Shown here piece after piece: positions 45,096 to 56,885 of a DNA stretch of 64,000 nt. A program made the position numbers and the translations under genes. The notes under the pieces were generated by a model. That model had not been told where the DNA came from. It saw only the letters and a list, made by a program, of their open reading frames with translations, and did no database searches. Each line of letters starts with the position of its first letter. The stretch's first letter is position 1. The DNA is taken from assembly GCA_027946365.1 (NCBI GenBank), contig JAPEUQ010000004.1, positions 3,534,001 to 3,598,000 on the forward strand, written 5' to 3'. The stretch comes from Kalmusia sp. IMI 367209. Lineage: Eukaryota; Ascomycota; Dothideomycetes; Pleosporales; Didymosphaeriaceae.

Positions 45096-48066
45096 ATGGT
45101 GAGCTACCCCTCCAGTTGCGCCAGGCGTCTGCAACAATCCAGTCGAAGATGGGAGCATTTGGATGGCAATTTACTGACCGCCTTTTACAGGCTGCCCCCA
45201 TAGCTTCACCGGTCCCGCGATCGCATACCGCCAACGCTTCGATACGCAAAGATTTTGCGACTCTACAAGCCCACGAGGACGGTCGAGGTACACCTCTCCC
45301 CGAGTACGAGAAGACACAATCCGTTCCCTTCACTCTTGCGTTACAAGAGGAGAAGGACAACCCGGGTCAGTTCCAGCTAGTAGTCAACGTTGATCCTCGA
45401 TACCAGAAGGCTGTTGGTGGAAGCCCTTTGCAGCCATCACCCTCTAAGAAGCTCATTGCGAACTTGCAAGAGGCTCCGCAAGAAGCTCCAAGCTTGGGGT
45501 ACGACGTCTCGCAGCTATATCATACGCAGAAGTCAAGTCCTCCGTCAACCCCACGAGAAGATCAGCAGGGATGGTCGGAGCTTGATGCCATACCTTCTGA
45601 GTTCTTGCAGAAAGTCGTACCGGATTGGAAGGTTACCTTCTCGCGAAGTGATTCCACCGCTTCTACCCAGTCTCGCAAGCTGGCTGATATCAAGGCGCGG
45701 ATCAAGAAGAGCGGGAAGGGGTTCGTCGTTCGACTTCTGAAAGGATCGAATGCGGACTCAGATGAGGTTGCCGAGGTCCGTCTAGGCCGCGACTCCGTGG
45801 ACAAACTGCCAACATTATCTGAGCTCGATTCCACTGCTGCGCCAGCTGAACTCGATTCCGACAATATCGTAACTTCTTACCCTAATGCACAACATACTCC
45901 AGACAGCGCGCATGGCGCTGTGTTTGAGATTGGTTCGTCCAGTGAGCCTGGCGTGGAAAGGCATGTTCGTCGAAGAACCACTCCCGAACCTACGTCTATT
46001 CCACAGTGGTTGAGTCAAACGTCGAACGAATCGGGTTTTAGATTTTCGATGTCGGAGGATACGTTTAGTGACGCAGAGACCTTGTTACCGGATGTCCGCT
46101 CAGTCGCAGACCGGATGGAGGATCATACAGATATAGAACCAATGTCGACCTATAGTTCCGTTCTACCAACTCGATCTAGCTCCGTACTTAGTATAGTCAA
46201 GACGCCAACACGAGGTCTCTCTGTGGTTGGACCAGTACGGCGAGTTGACAAAGGCAATCGTACGCGAGCTAAAGGCAAGATGGCACGACCAGATCTCAAT
46301 CGCACTGGTGCTCGCAAATCGTTCAAAGGCCGTTCACCACAGTCATCCATATCCGAGTCGATTGTGTTAGAAAGGCTTCGAAACGCAGCGGCTGCAGCAT
46401 TGGCTTCAAATGACATATCTCTCACTCAACCTTCGTCTTCCGACGAAACGTCTGACGGGGATCAAAGCGATGAGAGTAACTCACCAGAACGATCGGTGCC
46501 GTCAAAAGAGCAAAACTCGGCGAAACCGAAAATTCAACGTCAATCCTCAGCCCCAGATTCTGTTCCAGCAACCCAGTCAAGGACCCGCCTTCGCCTACAG
46601 ACAAACGTGGCCCGTCCAAAATCCGCAAGTTCTTCGCCCAAGACAAGACGGAAACGCTCGCAACGCATGAATAAAACGCACTCCTCATCACCGGTCGACT
46701 CCGCGCCTGACGAACGAAACCCGAAAGCGTCACCTATATGGACCGAGGTGGAATCTGATGAGCTTCGTGAAGCTCTCGAAGAACGTTTCGGCACGGTCGC
46801 GGACGATCTTGGACCTAGTCGCGACGCAGGGTTGACAACAATCCCGAGGATCGAGGAACCGGAAAAGAATGGTGAGATTGGACAGTTCACCCTCCCGCCG
46901 GGCCTCGAGATAAGGTCTGCTCCTTCTACGTCAGGTAATCGTTTCGCAACGTTCTGGAGCCTGGCACTGGGAGCTATTTTAGATAAGCTAGTTGAAGGCA
47001 TTCAGCATGTGCGCAACGCCTATGGAAGTGAGCCCCCAGTACCAGTTAATCATGTCCGAATTCGTTGGACTTGTGTAAGTCCAATACCTTGTTCATTGCC
47101 GCGTTCATCGACTAAGCCTGGCAGTCCTGCGGTGAACCTCTATATGATGACTTTATTGAACGTCGACCAGGGGCTGCACGTCTGCTCGAAGCATACCTCA
47201 ACCGCCCACGCGCGCATACCCCAACTAGCCCACATAGTCGATCTAGCACATCGACTTCAATGTCATCCATGTTCGATTCTATGAGTAGAGCGTCTACCTT
47301 ACAGACACCCGTTTCAACATATGGTGGGCCATCGTCATGGGGAAGAAATAATGAGTCTTCGAAATATAGTCCTGTGAAAGTCAAGAACAACAACCCGTTT
47401 AGTGTTGCTGTGGGGCACACTGTAGACGATGCGTGGCTACTGACCTGTGCAAACGAAGGAAGGTTTACGCCGAAGATTGTTCATCTCGATGTCAACGCAG
47501 CAAGAATTAGAAGCGACAAAGACCTTGCGATGGTGCTTCGAGAGCATTACGAGCACTTGAATCGACGATGGCTGAAATGGACGAGATTGAGAGGACTCAC
47601 TACTATCGAATTCACCCAATTTGAAGTGCATCGTAATCGCTTTGCAGATATACGTGCCACACCGTCGATGCCCCCTACGTCTTCATCCGCGAACGAGAAG
47701 TCGCCATCACAGCACCCGTACACGTTCGAAGCAGTCGACCTCATTCCCCCAGTAGGCTCCGCGTATCTGCTCCACTTATTCAAGCACCCTGAGGACTATG
47801 ACGGCGAATTGATAACGTATCTACGTGCCCCGAAGCGCCGCGAGAGGCTAGAGTTCGGCATGGGCTGGGGTATAAACCTCGTAGAGGGTTTTCTGGCTCA
47901 AAAAGTATGGGCGGTTGTCATGGCTTGCTTTGGCGCTGGCAGTGCGGTCTTCGCAGTACTATGGACAATCAAGAAAAACGACGTACAAGGAGCCTTTGGT
48001 GTTGCAGGCTGGATTGTTACGCTTGCGGCATTGATGCTCGGCGGTCTGCAGGCGTGGCTTGAATGA
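45096..48066 (+). CDS. Conserved fungal protein with SCG motif and C-terminal membrane helices, about 942 aa
   Basis: Preferred model: ATG at 45096-45098 directly followed by intron 45099-45190 (GTGAGC ... CTGACCGCCTTTTACAG), then exon 45191-47074, intron 47075-47124 and exon 47125-48066. The alternative start ATG 45149 reads through the 3' part of the first intron in frame and gives 955 aa. The N-terminal 600 residues are Ser/Pro-rich and disordered. A conserved core follows at the second intron: RIRWTC joined to SCGEPLYDDFIERRPGAARLLEAYL. Then a folded domain of about 200 residues (VGHTVDDAWLLTCANEGRF ... RLRGLTTIEFTQFEVH ... DLIPPVGSAYLLHLFKHPEDY), and two C-terminal hydrophobic segments (about 885-935). 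I know the core only as a conserved Pezizomycotina hypothetical; function unknown. Confidence 0.8.
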
Positions 48067-49502
48067 CAATCTCGCCTGTGATCCCTCTGGACCCCCCAAC
48101 TCCATTGTTCATCTACATCCTGACGGCAAAACCCTTCGTAGCCGCGCAGTGTGTATGCCGCTGGCTCCAGTTAATATTACCCAGAGATGAAGAGGAGCAG
48201 TCGTCGCCTCGGTATCAACCCTTCGCGAAGATTCTGGCAAATGTCGAAAATTGCACAAGAATCGCCAATCTTCAAAACCCTGGCTCACAGGCATCTCGCC
48301 ATCTCAGCCCGCGGCAAACTCCCTTCCCGTGCTAGTGCGCATTGTTCTGAATCATCTCGAACGAACCAGAGACTGACTAGGCTCCAATCTACCACGCATG
48401 CGGGCATTTCCCGCGCCTAGCTTTGTTTCGCACTGAAGGTGCATGGACGTAGTGTTCGCTCTTTTCTTTTTCCCGCATACGCCGGCGCGCTGGTGGCTTG
48501 GAAGCGAGCGGCTGCGGTGGGTCTGTTTGGGTTCGGGCTCGCTTATACGGCACGGATTTGTTTCAAATGTATAGGATGAATTTCGCGCCAATGAGAGGCG
48601 CTACGAGACACGGTTTAGGAATGGCGTTGAAGAACACGTAACTTTCGATGACGGGCTTCGATGGCGAGACGTCTTGGAGACCGTCATGAATAGGGTTATA
48701 GTTGCAGTGCGCTTTTCGCAATGTCTTTCTAATAGAAGAACGCAGTGATGCTTGAACACTCCAATTCATGCTCACTGTCCACTTGAAGTTGAGACATCAC
48801 GTCAAGCCGAGGCATTAACAATTTGTCCTGCATGGTGTTTCAATCGCAGCGCGAAGAAACCATGGATGCCCCCCACACAGCTGACAGGCGCCACGCTTGA
48901 GGCTAGGGCTCGCGTTCACTCTGTCAGAAACATCATGATGCCTTGGCAAATTCCATATTTCTTGCCGCAATTTTGATAGGGCGCGGGATCCATGTTTCAT
49001 GCTCATGCCACACGGATTTCTCGGTACCTGCATAACGCTGCATCCGCCAACCAGGCACCACCCACCCTATCGTTACGGTTGGCTTGGCTTGTAAACGCGT
49101 GGACCCACAGATCACGGAACACCTCAAGACCCCTTCTCATATCGCTTCCCATGAAACTTAGTAGACGTGCGAGTCGATGGGGCTCTTCGACTGTCTCCGC
49201 CAGTCTCGACTTAGCCAGAACATGCCAGGGTGAGCGTCATGGGCGCTTGATCGGTCGGAAGTACGGGTGCGGGAGCACAACAGATAAATAGGGCAGCCCT
49301 GCCTTCGTTGGAAGAGTATCCTCATCGCAGGCTTCAGTCTTTGGTTCTACGCCAGTCCTCTCGTTCTTTCCTCACATTCATTCTTTCAGTCACCTTCACC
49401 GTGTGAAGCAGGCAAGACACTCTTTTCCACCACACCACATTCACTTCAGCGAAGCTCTTCCGAATCTCAACCGTACCGAAATATCGTCTATCTAGCAACA
49501 AG
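48067..49502. other. Intergenic region, 1.4 kb
   Basis: A plus-strand frame starting at 48063 overlaps the stop codon of the previous gene but resembles nothing known and is likely spurious. No other gene is supportable. The last 180 nt are pyrimidine-rich, as is typical before a highly expressed fungal gene. Confidence 0.4.
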
Positions 49503-50518
49503 ATGTCTTCCACTCTCTTGAAGTTTGCTGCCCTTGCGGCCACCGCCGCCGCCCATGGCACTGTCACTGGTATAGTCGCTGATGGTACCTATACCAAGGG
49601 TTTCGACCTTCAGTACTACTACATGATCCAGAACGGGGCAAACTCCTCCCGCAACCCCTGGATGGTATGCTGAGAACCTCGACAACGGCTTTGTCTCGCC
49701 CGATGCCTACACCACGGCGGACATTGCCTGCCACAAGAACGCAAAGGCAGCCACCTCCTCCGCCACTGTCGCTGCTGGTGGCTCCGTCGACTTCCAGTGG
49801 TCCGCTTGGCCCGAATCCCACGTCGGCCCCATGCTCACCTACGTCGCTAAGTGCGCTGGCGACTGCGCCGATGCCGACAAGACAGCCCTTAAGTGGGTCA
49901 AGATTGACGAGGCTGGTTACGATGGTGACTGGGCCTCCAACAAGATGATCGCCAACAACAATACCTGGACCGTCACTGTCCCCTCGACCCTCGCGGCCGG
50001 TAACTACGTCTTCCGCCACGAGACCATCGCTCTCCACGGTGCCGGCTCCGAGAACGGTGCCCAGAACTACCCGCAGTGCTTGAACATCGAGATCACCGGC
50101 TCCGGTACCGATGAGCCCGAGGGTGTTCTCGCCACGGCTCTGTACACCCCGACCGACGCCGGTATCTTGTTCAGCCCCTACTCTGCTACCATTGACTACA
50201 CCATCCCCGGCCCTGCTCTGTACGGCTCTGGCAGCTCTGGCAACAACGGCGGTAACAGCACCACCCCCACTACCCCGGTGTCTTCCTCCCCGCTTCGTCT
50301 GCCCCGCTGCCACATCTGCCCCTGCCTCGTCCACCGTTCCCGTTGCTACTGCTACGCCTACCGTTGCTGAGGCATCTCCTTCTGCGACTGCCACCGCCGC
50401 TCCGGGCTCTGGATCTGCTAAGACCTTCACTGTCCAGTCCTTCATTGCCTGGTTGGAGGAGCAGAGCGCTTCTGCTGCCAAGGCTAAGGCTCGTCGCCAT
50501 GCGCGCCAGTTCATGTAA
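49503..50518 (+). pseudogene. AA9 lytic polysaccharide monooxygenase gene with two frameshifts
   Basis: ATG 49503 opens a signal peptide ending AATAAA, followed by the mature N-terminal His (HGTVTGIV) expected of the copper histidine brace. The second brace His lies in [10 protein letters not shown] and the axial Tyr in [13 protein letters not shown]. The frame breaks after NPW (49662): four extra bases (ATGG) stand between NPW and the family-like continuation [14 protein letters not shown], and a TGA follows. A second shift near 50280-50320 separates the linker ([13 protein letters not shown]) from the Ser/Ala-rich tail ending ARRHARQFM at 50518. AA9 enzymes cleave cellulose or hemicellulose oxidatively. 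Everything else looks intact with strong codon bias, so sequencing error or very recent inactivation are both possible. Confidence 0.8.
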
Positions 50519-51306
50519 GGGGTGCATAGAACAGGGGAGGTTTTGAGAGGGACAAGTGAATGTTTGTGTGGAAATTTCGATTCTTTGTGGATAGTTGTAT
50601 TATTTTGTAGCATAAAGCTTTTGGCATTGGCCTGGAAAGGCTGAATGAAAATTATCTTTGACTGTCATATTGCTCGATTTACGCGTCTCATGATGAATCT
50701 ACTGTTGATCGTTGAGGCTCCTGGGAGAAGCGCTATACCAACTAGCTGCACTAGTGCTACTAATAGAAAATAAACATCGCGGATCCCTCTTAAGTAAGTG
50801 GTAACCGCGTAACATTCGTCCCTGTGTGACGAGACACCCTCCGTGACAAGAGAAAACATAGATAGGTACTTTGACTTAAATCATATCTGCTTTATACGCA
50901 TAAGTAGTTCTCGTGGTTCTTTGGCGATATATGTGCGTTAGCTATGCCTGTGCCCTGGTGGCCCTCCAACTCGAAAATTTCCTTCGCGTCTCGCCCCCCT
51001 GTGGGGTTTTGCCAATGATTTTCTTTCATAGCGTGACTTGACTAGTCTTCTAGAGCATCTGCATCGGAGTTTGAACTGCTGCAGAGACCCAAAGATGACC
51101 TTCATCAAATCAGTACACGGAGGGTCTTGGCCGGAACAGCTCCTAGTCGGTGAACGAATCGAGAGATAGCGCGTCAAGGTCATGATATCTTTCAAGTTTA
51201 GAAGCTGGTTTACGGTAGATAAATAACTGGAAAAAAGTGACATCCTGACAGTATCTTCACCTACGCAAAGGGAGGAGAGTTAAGGTGCTTCAAGTGGGAA
51301 CACTGT
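50519..51306. other. Intergenic, convergent 3' ends
   Basis: This lies between the LPMO and the STAND receptor gene. No coding sequence is supported. Confidence 0.4.
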
Positions 51307-54300
51307 TTACTGGTTCGTTGAGCCACACGCACAACTCGTACTTATGTCGTCGATTGATAGACCCTTAGCCAACAGCCCTTGCTCATATGACCTTATATCA
51401 TTGAGCTCACGTAGTACTGCCGTTTTTACAACAGAGGCCTCAGCGACACCAAGATGATACGGGTCCGCCGTGTGAAAACCGATGAGCCGATGTAACCTCT
51501 GTGAGCAGGGATCGGCTCGATAATTTAAGAAACACACCAAGATATCTTTAACCCTTCCGTGAAATTCGCTGTTGCCGGGGAGTCTGACTAGAGCTTCTTC
51601 GAACGACTGGAGTAATTGTTCCCACAGAGTCGAATTTTGGTGCGATTGATTTGGATCCAGTCCATGTTGGAGACTCATTTCGAAGATAAGAATGATCTCA
51701 GATCCGCATAAAAGAGTACGTCCTTCTTTGATGTGTATCAGCACCTCTTTGAGCCATAAGCTGTCCATGAGCGCCTGTAGAATAGCTCCGCGGCGGAGGA
51801 AATGGCGAATCAAATTCCGGAAAGGCGTACCATTTGGAGGAAACCAATTCGCCTTGCGTCGAATCAAAGCCATAAACTCGATCCAAATGCTGCTTCCGTA
51901 ATGACTGCCGTTGGGATTCAAGCCATGTTCCAACAAAAAGTGGAATCCCTCCATGAAGATCGTAAAGTCCTTCTCCACTAGTTTTCTTGCTCCCCATATA
52001 ATTTTTATCCACCTATCAGCGTGACCACAGGGGTTGACACCGTGTTTGATCAACGTTCTGACAATATCCCAATCACCTTTGTAATCAGACCGGACTTCTT
52101 TGACAAAGGAGGTGAGAAAGTGCCGCCAGATACTAACACCTTCAATTAACTTGAGTGGGTTAGCCTGTTTGCATAATAACATCTCTATCAAAATCAATTC
52201 CGAACGATTGTTATCCTCATTATGTGCCCTTTTCTCCTTCCTGAGTTGATCTGGTGGTTGAAATTTGATCTTATCGTTCTTGACAAAGAACTTCGCAGCG
52301 ATGAAAGCTGCAAATGTCTGGTGACGCGGTTCGGGTAAGCAACAGGCATACATTAGCATTCTGTCAAAGTCTAAAGATGTCTTTGAATTCTCGATCCTGT
52401 ACCATACATAGTCTGTTCGTCGAATATGAAGAGCGATGTTTATTGCCAAATACTTCTCTTCAAATGTGTCACAATCGGCCGAGGTCCAGATGCTCTGCCA
52501 CAATGCTTCGACGTGATCGATCACGCTGTATTCTAAAGCGAATTTATGAGATGATTTAGCTACATTTTGAGCAAATGCTAGAACATGGGCGAAGTGCTGA
52601 GGTAGTGGTCGAGGGTTTGTAGACTTTACTTCTGCAAGGTAAGCTCCGCATGCAGCTATGTGCGGGTCAAAGTCTGGTGGTCCTTGTAATTGGAGAAAAG
52701 TCATAATCCTTGGTGTTTCCAAAAAGTCTCGCAGAGTACCATGAAGGAAGTCTACCTTGACATCTCGTCTAGGTACCTCACTTTCCGAAGAAGGGTCCAG
52801 TAGACCCTTGTAGCGACCGTTCAATCTCCATTTCGTGCGATTGAGACGTTCTTGAATATCATCGTCGTCTAGAGGAGAAAACGGCATTCTCCATCCGAAG
52901 TCCGGGTCGACCTCCTCAAGGAAAGAATAATGGACGAGTTCTAGAGGTTTAGGAACAGCAAGTGCAGTCAGGAAGGTCCGTGCCATACACTCGCGATAAA
53001 CGGTGTCGACCGAGTTCAATATATGTTCAAAGAACTCTCCAAGATCGCTTGGTAGTTCGTCTAGCCGCTTACGGAGAAGTGATACCTGGTCATCATTAAT
53101 CAAGCCGTTACGAAGTGAACGGATGACTAGGCGAACCCAAAGAAAAACGCCTTGTGCCTTCCGGACAATTTCATGAATCAGTTCGCTGTACTGTTGCTCT
53201 TCAATGTAACTGCTAAAATAATTGCGATATTTGAGGATTGAGTCTTGTGCAAACATTTCGATGTCCTCCCTTGTTAAAGTATGCAGTTGAAGTGATCCAT
53301 GGTTTGACTGGCCGATTGTATGCTGAAATTGGTTCCAGGGCCTACTAGAGACGCATAGTTTAATTGCAGGCAAATGGGATAGCTCCTGAATAATATCGAT
53401 GACTTTAAAGTGGTCGCCAGCATATTCATCGAGTCCGTCGATGTGGAAGTAGAATCTTGTTGAAATAGTCTGCTCTGCCGCTAACAACTTGAGTGTTTTT
53501 TGTAGCTCTTCAAGAGGCCATGGCGAAGAAGGACTTGCAATATAACTGGTGTCTTTTGAGGCCCACCTGTTTGGACACACAACCTCAATCAGTTCTGGAC
53601 AATATGTTAGAACCCGATGGAGGAGAGACTGCAACAGTCCCTCTAAGGACTTCTGTAATGTGGTTCCCGGATTCCAAAAATAGAAACTGGCGATGACTAT
53701 GCGATGAGGCTTACACCATCGTTCGAGAAGTGTACGTGTAGTACGGTGGTTCTCGAGAAACTTCATTAGAGTTGATTTGCCGGAGCCTAGATATCCCAAT
53801 CAGTTTGGGGTTGCTTATTTATGCATTCTACTGACGTACCTGGCTTGCCAGTAATCCAGTACATCCCAGACCCGTGCTGTAGCCATGATGAAAACTCAAT
53901 CTTTGATCGAGGGTCACTATCTGGAAACGCCTTTGGTTTGAATATCCACTCAAATGTTTTTCGGTGCGCCTCAGCAATTGCAGCATGTCGAACAGTCATA
54001 CTATCGTACTCTAGACTTCGTAATATCCTGTGACATTTGATGGAAGTCTCAAAGTCGGAAGAAAATGATGAGAAGCATTCGTGAAGTTGAACCAGAGAGA
54101 TCGGACTTTCAATTTGGGCAAAGCGGTTGTTCACAAGTCTAAGGATCTCGATCGTATCTGCGAGTTTGTCTGCAATTACACTGTTCGACCTGTCGCTGCT
54201 AGTCCCGAGCTCGTCTAGTCTACTTTTGATAGCGCGCTGTGATTCTCTAGTGATGTGTCAGCAAAATGAGTCCAAATATTGCGAATAAATTTTCAAGTTT

Positions 54301-54736
54301 ACCTTATATCTGTGACGAAATGGTACTGTAGCTGATCCCGCAATGATTCTAAGTTTGATTGGAATTTGGCCATTTTTTCCTTCTTCCATATGATCTCCAA
54401 CGCTTGGCGAAACGAGCTCCATTTCGGATGCTTGTCTTTCCCGTTGTTCTGTCCCGTTTTGCGGATATTGTCAACGACATCCAGCAAGTCTTTTGCAATA
54501 GATTTCGCTCTGTTTACAAGCTGTTGAAGATTTCGATTGGAATCTGGGCAGCTGTCTAAAGATCGAATATGCTCCTGTAAATCATTCGCAATAGCCTCAA
54601 GGTCGGCATGGCTAGACGAGCTGCCGTCGGCACCTTTCCGGATACTCGTTGTTAATGAGATCAACTCGCAGCTGAATTGTACGAATTGGATAATGTTAGA
54701 GGCAAACCCAACAGCCGCAAAAGCTTCAAGCACCAT
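51307..54736 (-). CDS. NACHT-type STAND receptor (fungal NLR-like) with degenerate ankyrin repeats, 1106 aa
   Basis: Three exons: 54736-54303, 54246-53840 and 53786-51307; introns 56 and 53 nt. Start is the first ATG of the frame (MVLEAFAAVGFASNIIQFV), typical of the helical N-terminal domain of fungal STAND NTPases (residues 1-150). A helical linker follows to about 270. The NACHT domain has Walker A GKPGSGKST (about 277-285; its second Gly codon is split by an intron), Walker B RFYFHIDGLDEY (about 400) and the SSRPW sensor (about 437). A winged-helix region with VDFLHGTLRDFLE follows. The C-terminal third has several degenerate ankyrin-like units (LIKHGVNPCGHADRW, LLEHGLNPNGS, SLQHGLDPNQS, CFLNYRADPCS). 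Such proteins act in heterokaryon incompatibility and self/non-self recognition. The ligand is unknown. Confidence 0.9.
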
Positions 54737-55429
54737 TTCATGGAGTTGCACTGGAGGTGGCTGGGCTGGGAATGCGGTCGCAGAGGTTTAACTTGATGTA
54801 TTGCAGAAGTGCAAGCCAGAGAATAATGTGTCGTGGAGCGCGAGAGGAGTTCCGATTACATGTGGTAGTGCAGTTGTAAGGCGCAGCCCGCTGGGAAGGC
54901 GGGGCTCACGATGTTTTGCAGAGGAGCCAATAGGCGCTTCTAGCCTTCACCGGTCTATTGCGCGACGCAACCTTGCACAGCAGAGGCTGACTGGCGGTAG
55001 ATCATGCGCATGGCAGCTCGAAAACCACCCACTCGGAGGTGTTCGGTAAAAGCGAGCTTGTGTTTCAATGGACGTTGCGCACGAACACTACATTTCAGGC
55101 TTTCTCAACCGACATGTAGTTTGAGTGTCAAGTATCAACACTGATTCAACTGCGACTGCAGTTGAGTAGGTGCCACCGCGTATCAGGTGTGGGAATGTTG
55201 TCTTCCTTGCCATCCGCCCGAAAATAAAAGTCTCGATAAAATAGAGAACAAAATATATTAAAGACTGGATAGATATCTATCAATGCACAAATAAAAATGA
55301 GAGCCAGCGATCCATCATCAAGCAGAATAGGCCTGACTCACTACTCAGTCCAATGCGCCCAAGACGTCTCTTAAGCTCGTGCACTTCGTAGCTCGCCTTT
55401 CCCCATTCTATACGGCATTCAAAGCCCAC
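54737..55429. other. Intergenic region
   Basis: It holds the promoter of the STAND receptor gene and the 3' end of the small secreted protein gene. No gene is visible. Confidence 0.4.
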
Positions 55430-55869
55430 TCAACAATCCAACTCCACACTCGCAGCCAACCAACTCAAACACCCGCCCTTGTCATTGTCCGCAACAGTAT
55501 TATGGTCCCCCTGGCAGTCCTTGCCACTCCAAGTGCGAATCGTGCAGTCCCTAAAAGCCCCGTCAGCATTCCACCTTGGATACATACCCACCTTACACCA
55601 CGATATCATGACTGTAGAGAAGATGGTACTTACAGCTGATTCTGCACAGTCAACCCCCTCATATTCGACACATTAATGCATCGGTGCGATCCATCACCCG
55701 TGACGTCAAACTCGCGCTTATCGGCCGTGCAGCCATCGTTGCTGAAAATAGAGACGTGTGCGTGGTCGTCGTTGGGGTTGTTCCTCGTTACCATACCCTC
55801 GGTTGGGATGGCGGTCGCGGAGGCGGCGAGGGCGGCGATGAGGACGACGATGGTGGGTTTGTATTGCAT
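55430..55869 (-). CDS. Small secreted six-cysteine protein, 118 aa
   Basis: Two exons (55869-55634, 55550-55430). The 83-nt intron has GTAAGT, a CTGAC branch and TTTTAG, and splits a Leu codon. The signal peptide MQYKPTIVVLIAALAASATA is followed by a short propeptide-like segment, then a compact domain of about 75 residues. It has six Cys (SNDGC, HRC, LDC, GKDC, GGC and the terminal LDC), all in DGC/DC contexts and spaced for three disulfides. Asp-Cys at the very C-terminus is characteristic of a common Dothideomycete secreted family of unknown function. Features fit a candidate effector or a small wall protein. A TATA box (TATAAAA on the minus strand) lies about 140 nt before the ATG. Function not assigned. 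Confidence 0.85.
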
Positions 55870-56885
55870 GGCTGCGGTGTGCTGTGGGGGTGTGTTTGGA
55901 GGATATGTGTCTGTGTATGTATAAAGTTTGAGTGAGAAGATGAAGGCGGTTGGAGATGTGTTTGAGTGCTTGTTGCTGGATGGGAGGAATGGAAGGAAGG
56001 AGAGGGGGTTTTATATGCGCTTCTTTGGTGGTCTGGGTAGGTAATGTGCCACGAGGAGAGGTGGTATGGAAGTACGCTTATTGTGATTCAATAAGTGAGT
56101 ACATATGATGAAAGTTTGAGAGGCCTGAAATCAGCTTCAACCTCTTGTGTATGTATGAAAGACACTATAGGAGAAGATATACATTCTTTGCACCCGGGAT
56201 TTCCACATTTGACCAGCTCACATGTACAATGAGACCAGTTGTTTAGTGAACGTGTTGCGCAGCGGTTGAATACTGTCTAAGCGTTCGATCTTGATCAGCA
56301 GCACAGAGACTGTTGTCTAGCATATACGTCATCACAGAATTGGCTGTATGTGGATATCCTTTCCTATCACTCTCTGCCATTTCATCGGCTCCACTGACAG
56401 CGTCTATTTCATCGCGCGTACACATAGCTAAATTAGTCGAAGGATGGAACGAATATGCAAGGTACTGTCGATCACTTTGAGCCGCAATACTGTGATTACT
56501 GTGTTAGGCGGCCTCCACCATCAGCATCATCGTCGTCTCGATTTGGCCCCCAATGCTGGTGCCTGGAACGGAAAACACAAATCAGAAAATAGTATAGTCT
56601 AAGTTCTTTGTTTTTCAATTTGCATGTCAGCTTCCGGGTCTGAGGCAACAGGTAGTATGACGCAGATGGTGAAATGGGGGAGGAGTGTGGTGTCAACGGG
56701 AAAGTGAACCTTATCGCATGCGCGAGTTTTCAGTGAAGATAATAGGATGCCTCAAATACGAGTTGATGAGTATCTCTTCTATTGTATAAGGAATGTTGTT
56801 TAGCACCTCAGACTGCTAAACCTAGGTTTTAAATCTTCAGTCATCAGCCCGTAGACATTGCGTGTATCATGGCTCATGGGTTGCC
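55870..56885. other. Intergenic region, 1 kb
   Basis: It holds the promoter of the small secreted protein gene, with TATAAAA on the minus strand at 56009-56015, and the 3' end of the F-box gene. No gene is visible. Confidence 0.4.

Noticed and set aside
48063..48335. Short gene overlapping the stop codon of the 942-residue protein
   Set aside because: It has no domain and is one of several overlapping frames; overlapping fungal genes of this type are unusual.
49564..50613. Long minus-strand frame (349 codons) opposite the LPMO
   Set aside because: It is an antisense shadow created by the strong GC3 bias of the LPMO; its Gly/Val/Ala-rich composition is an artefact.
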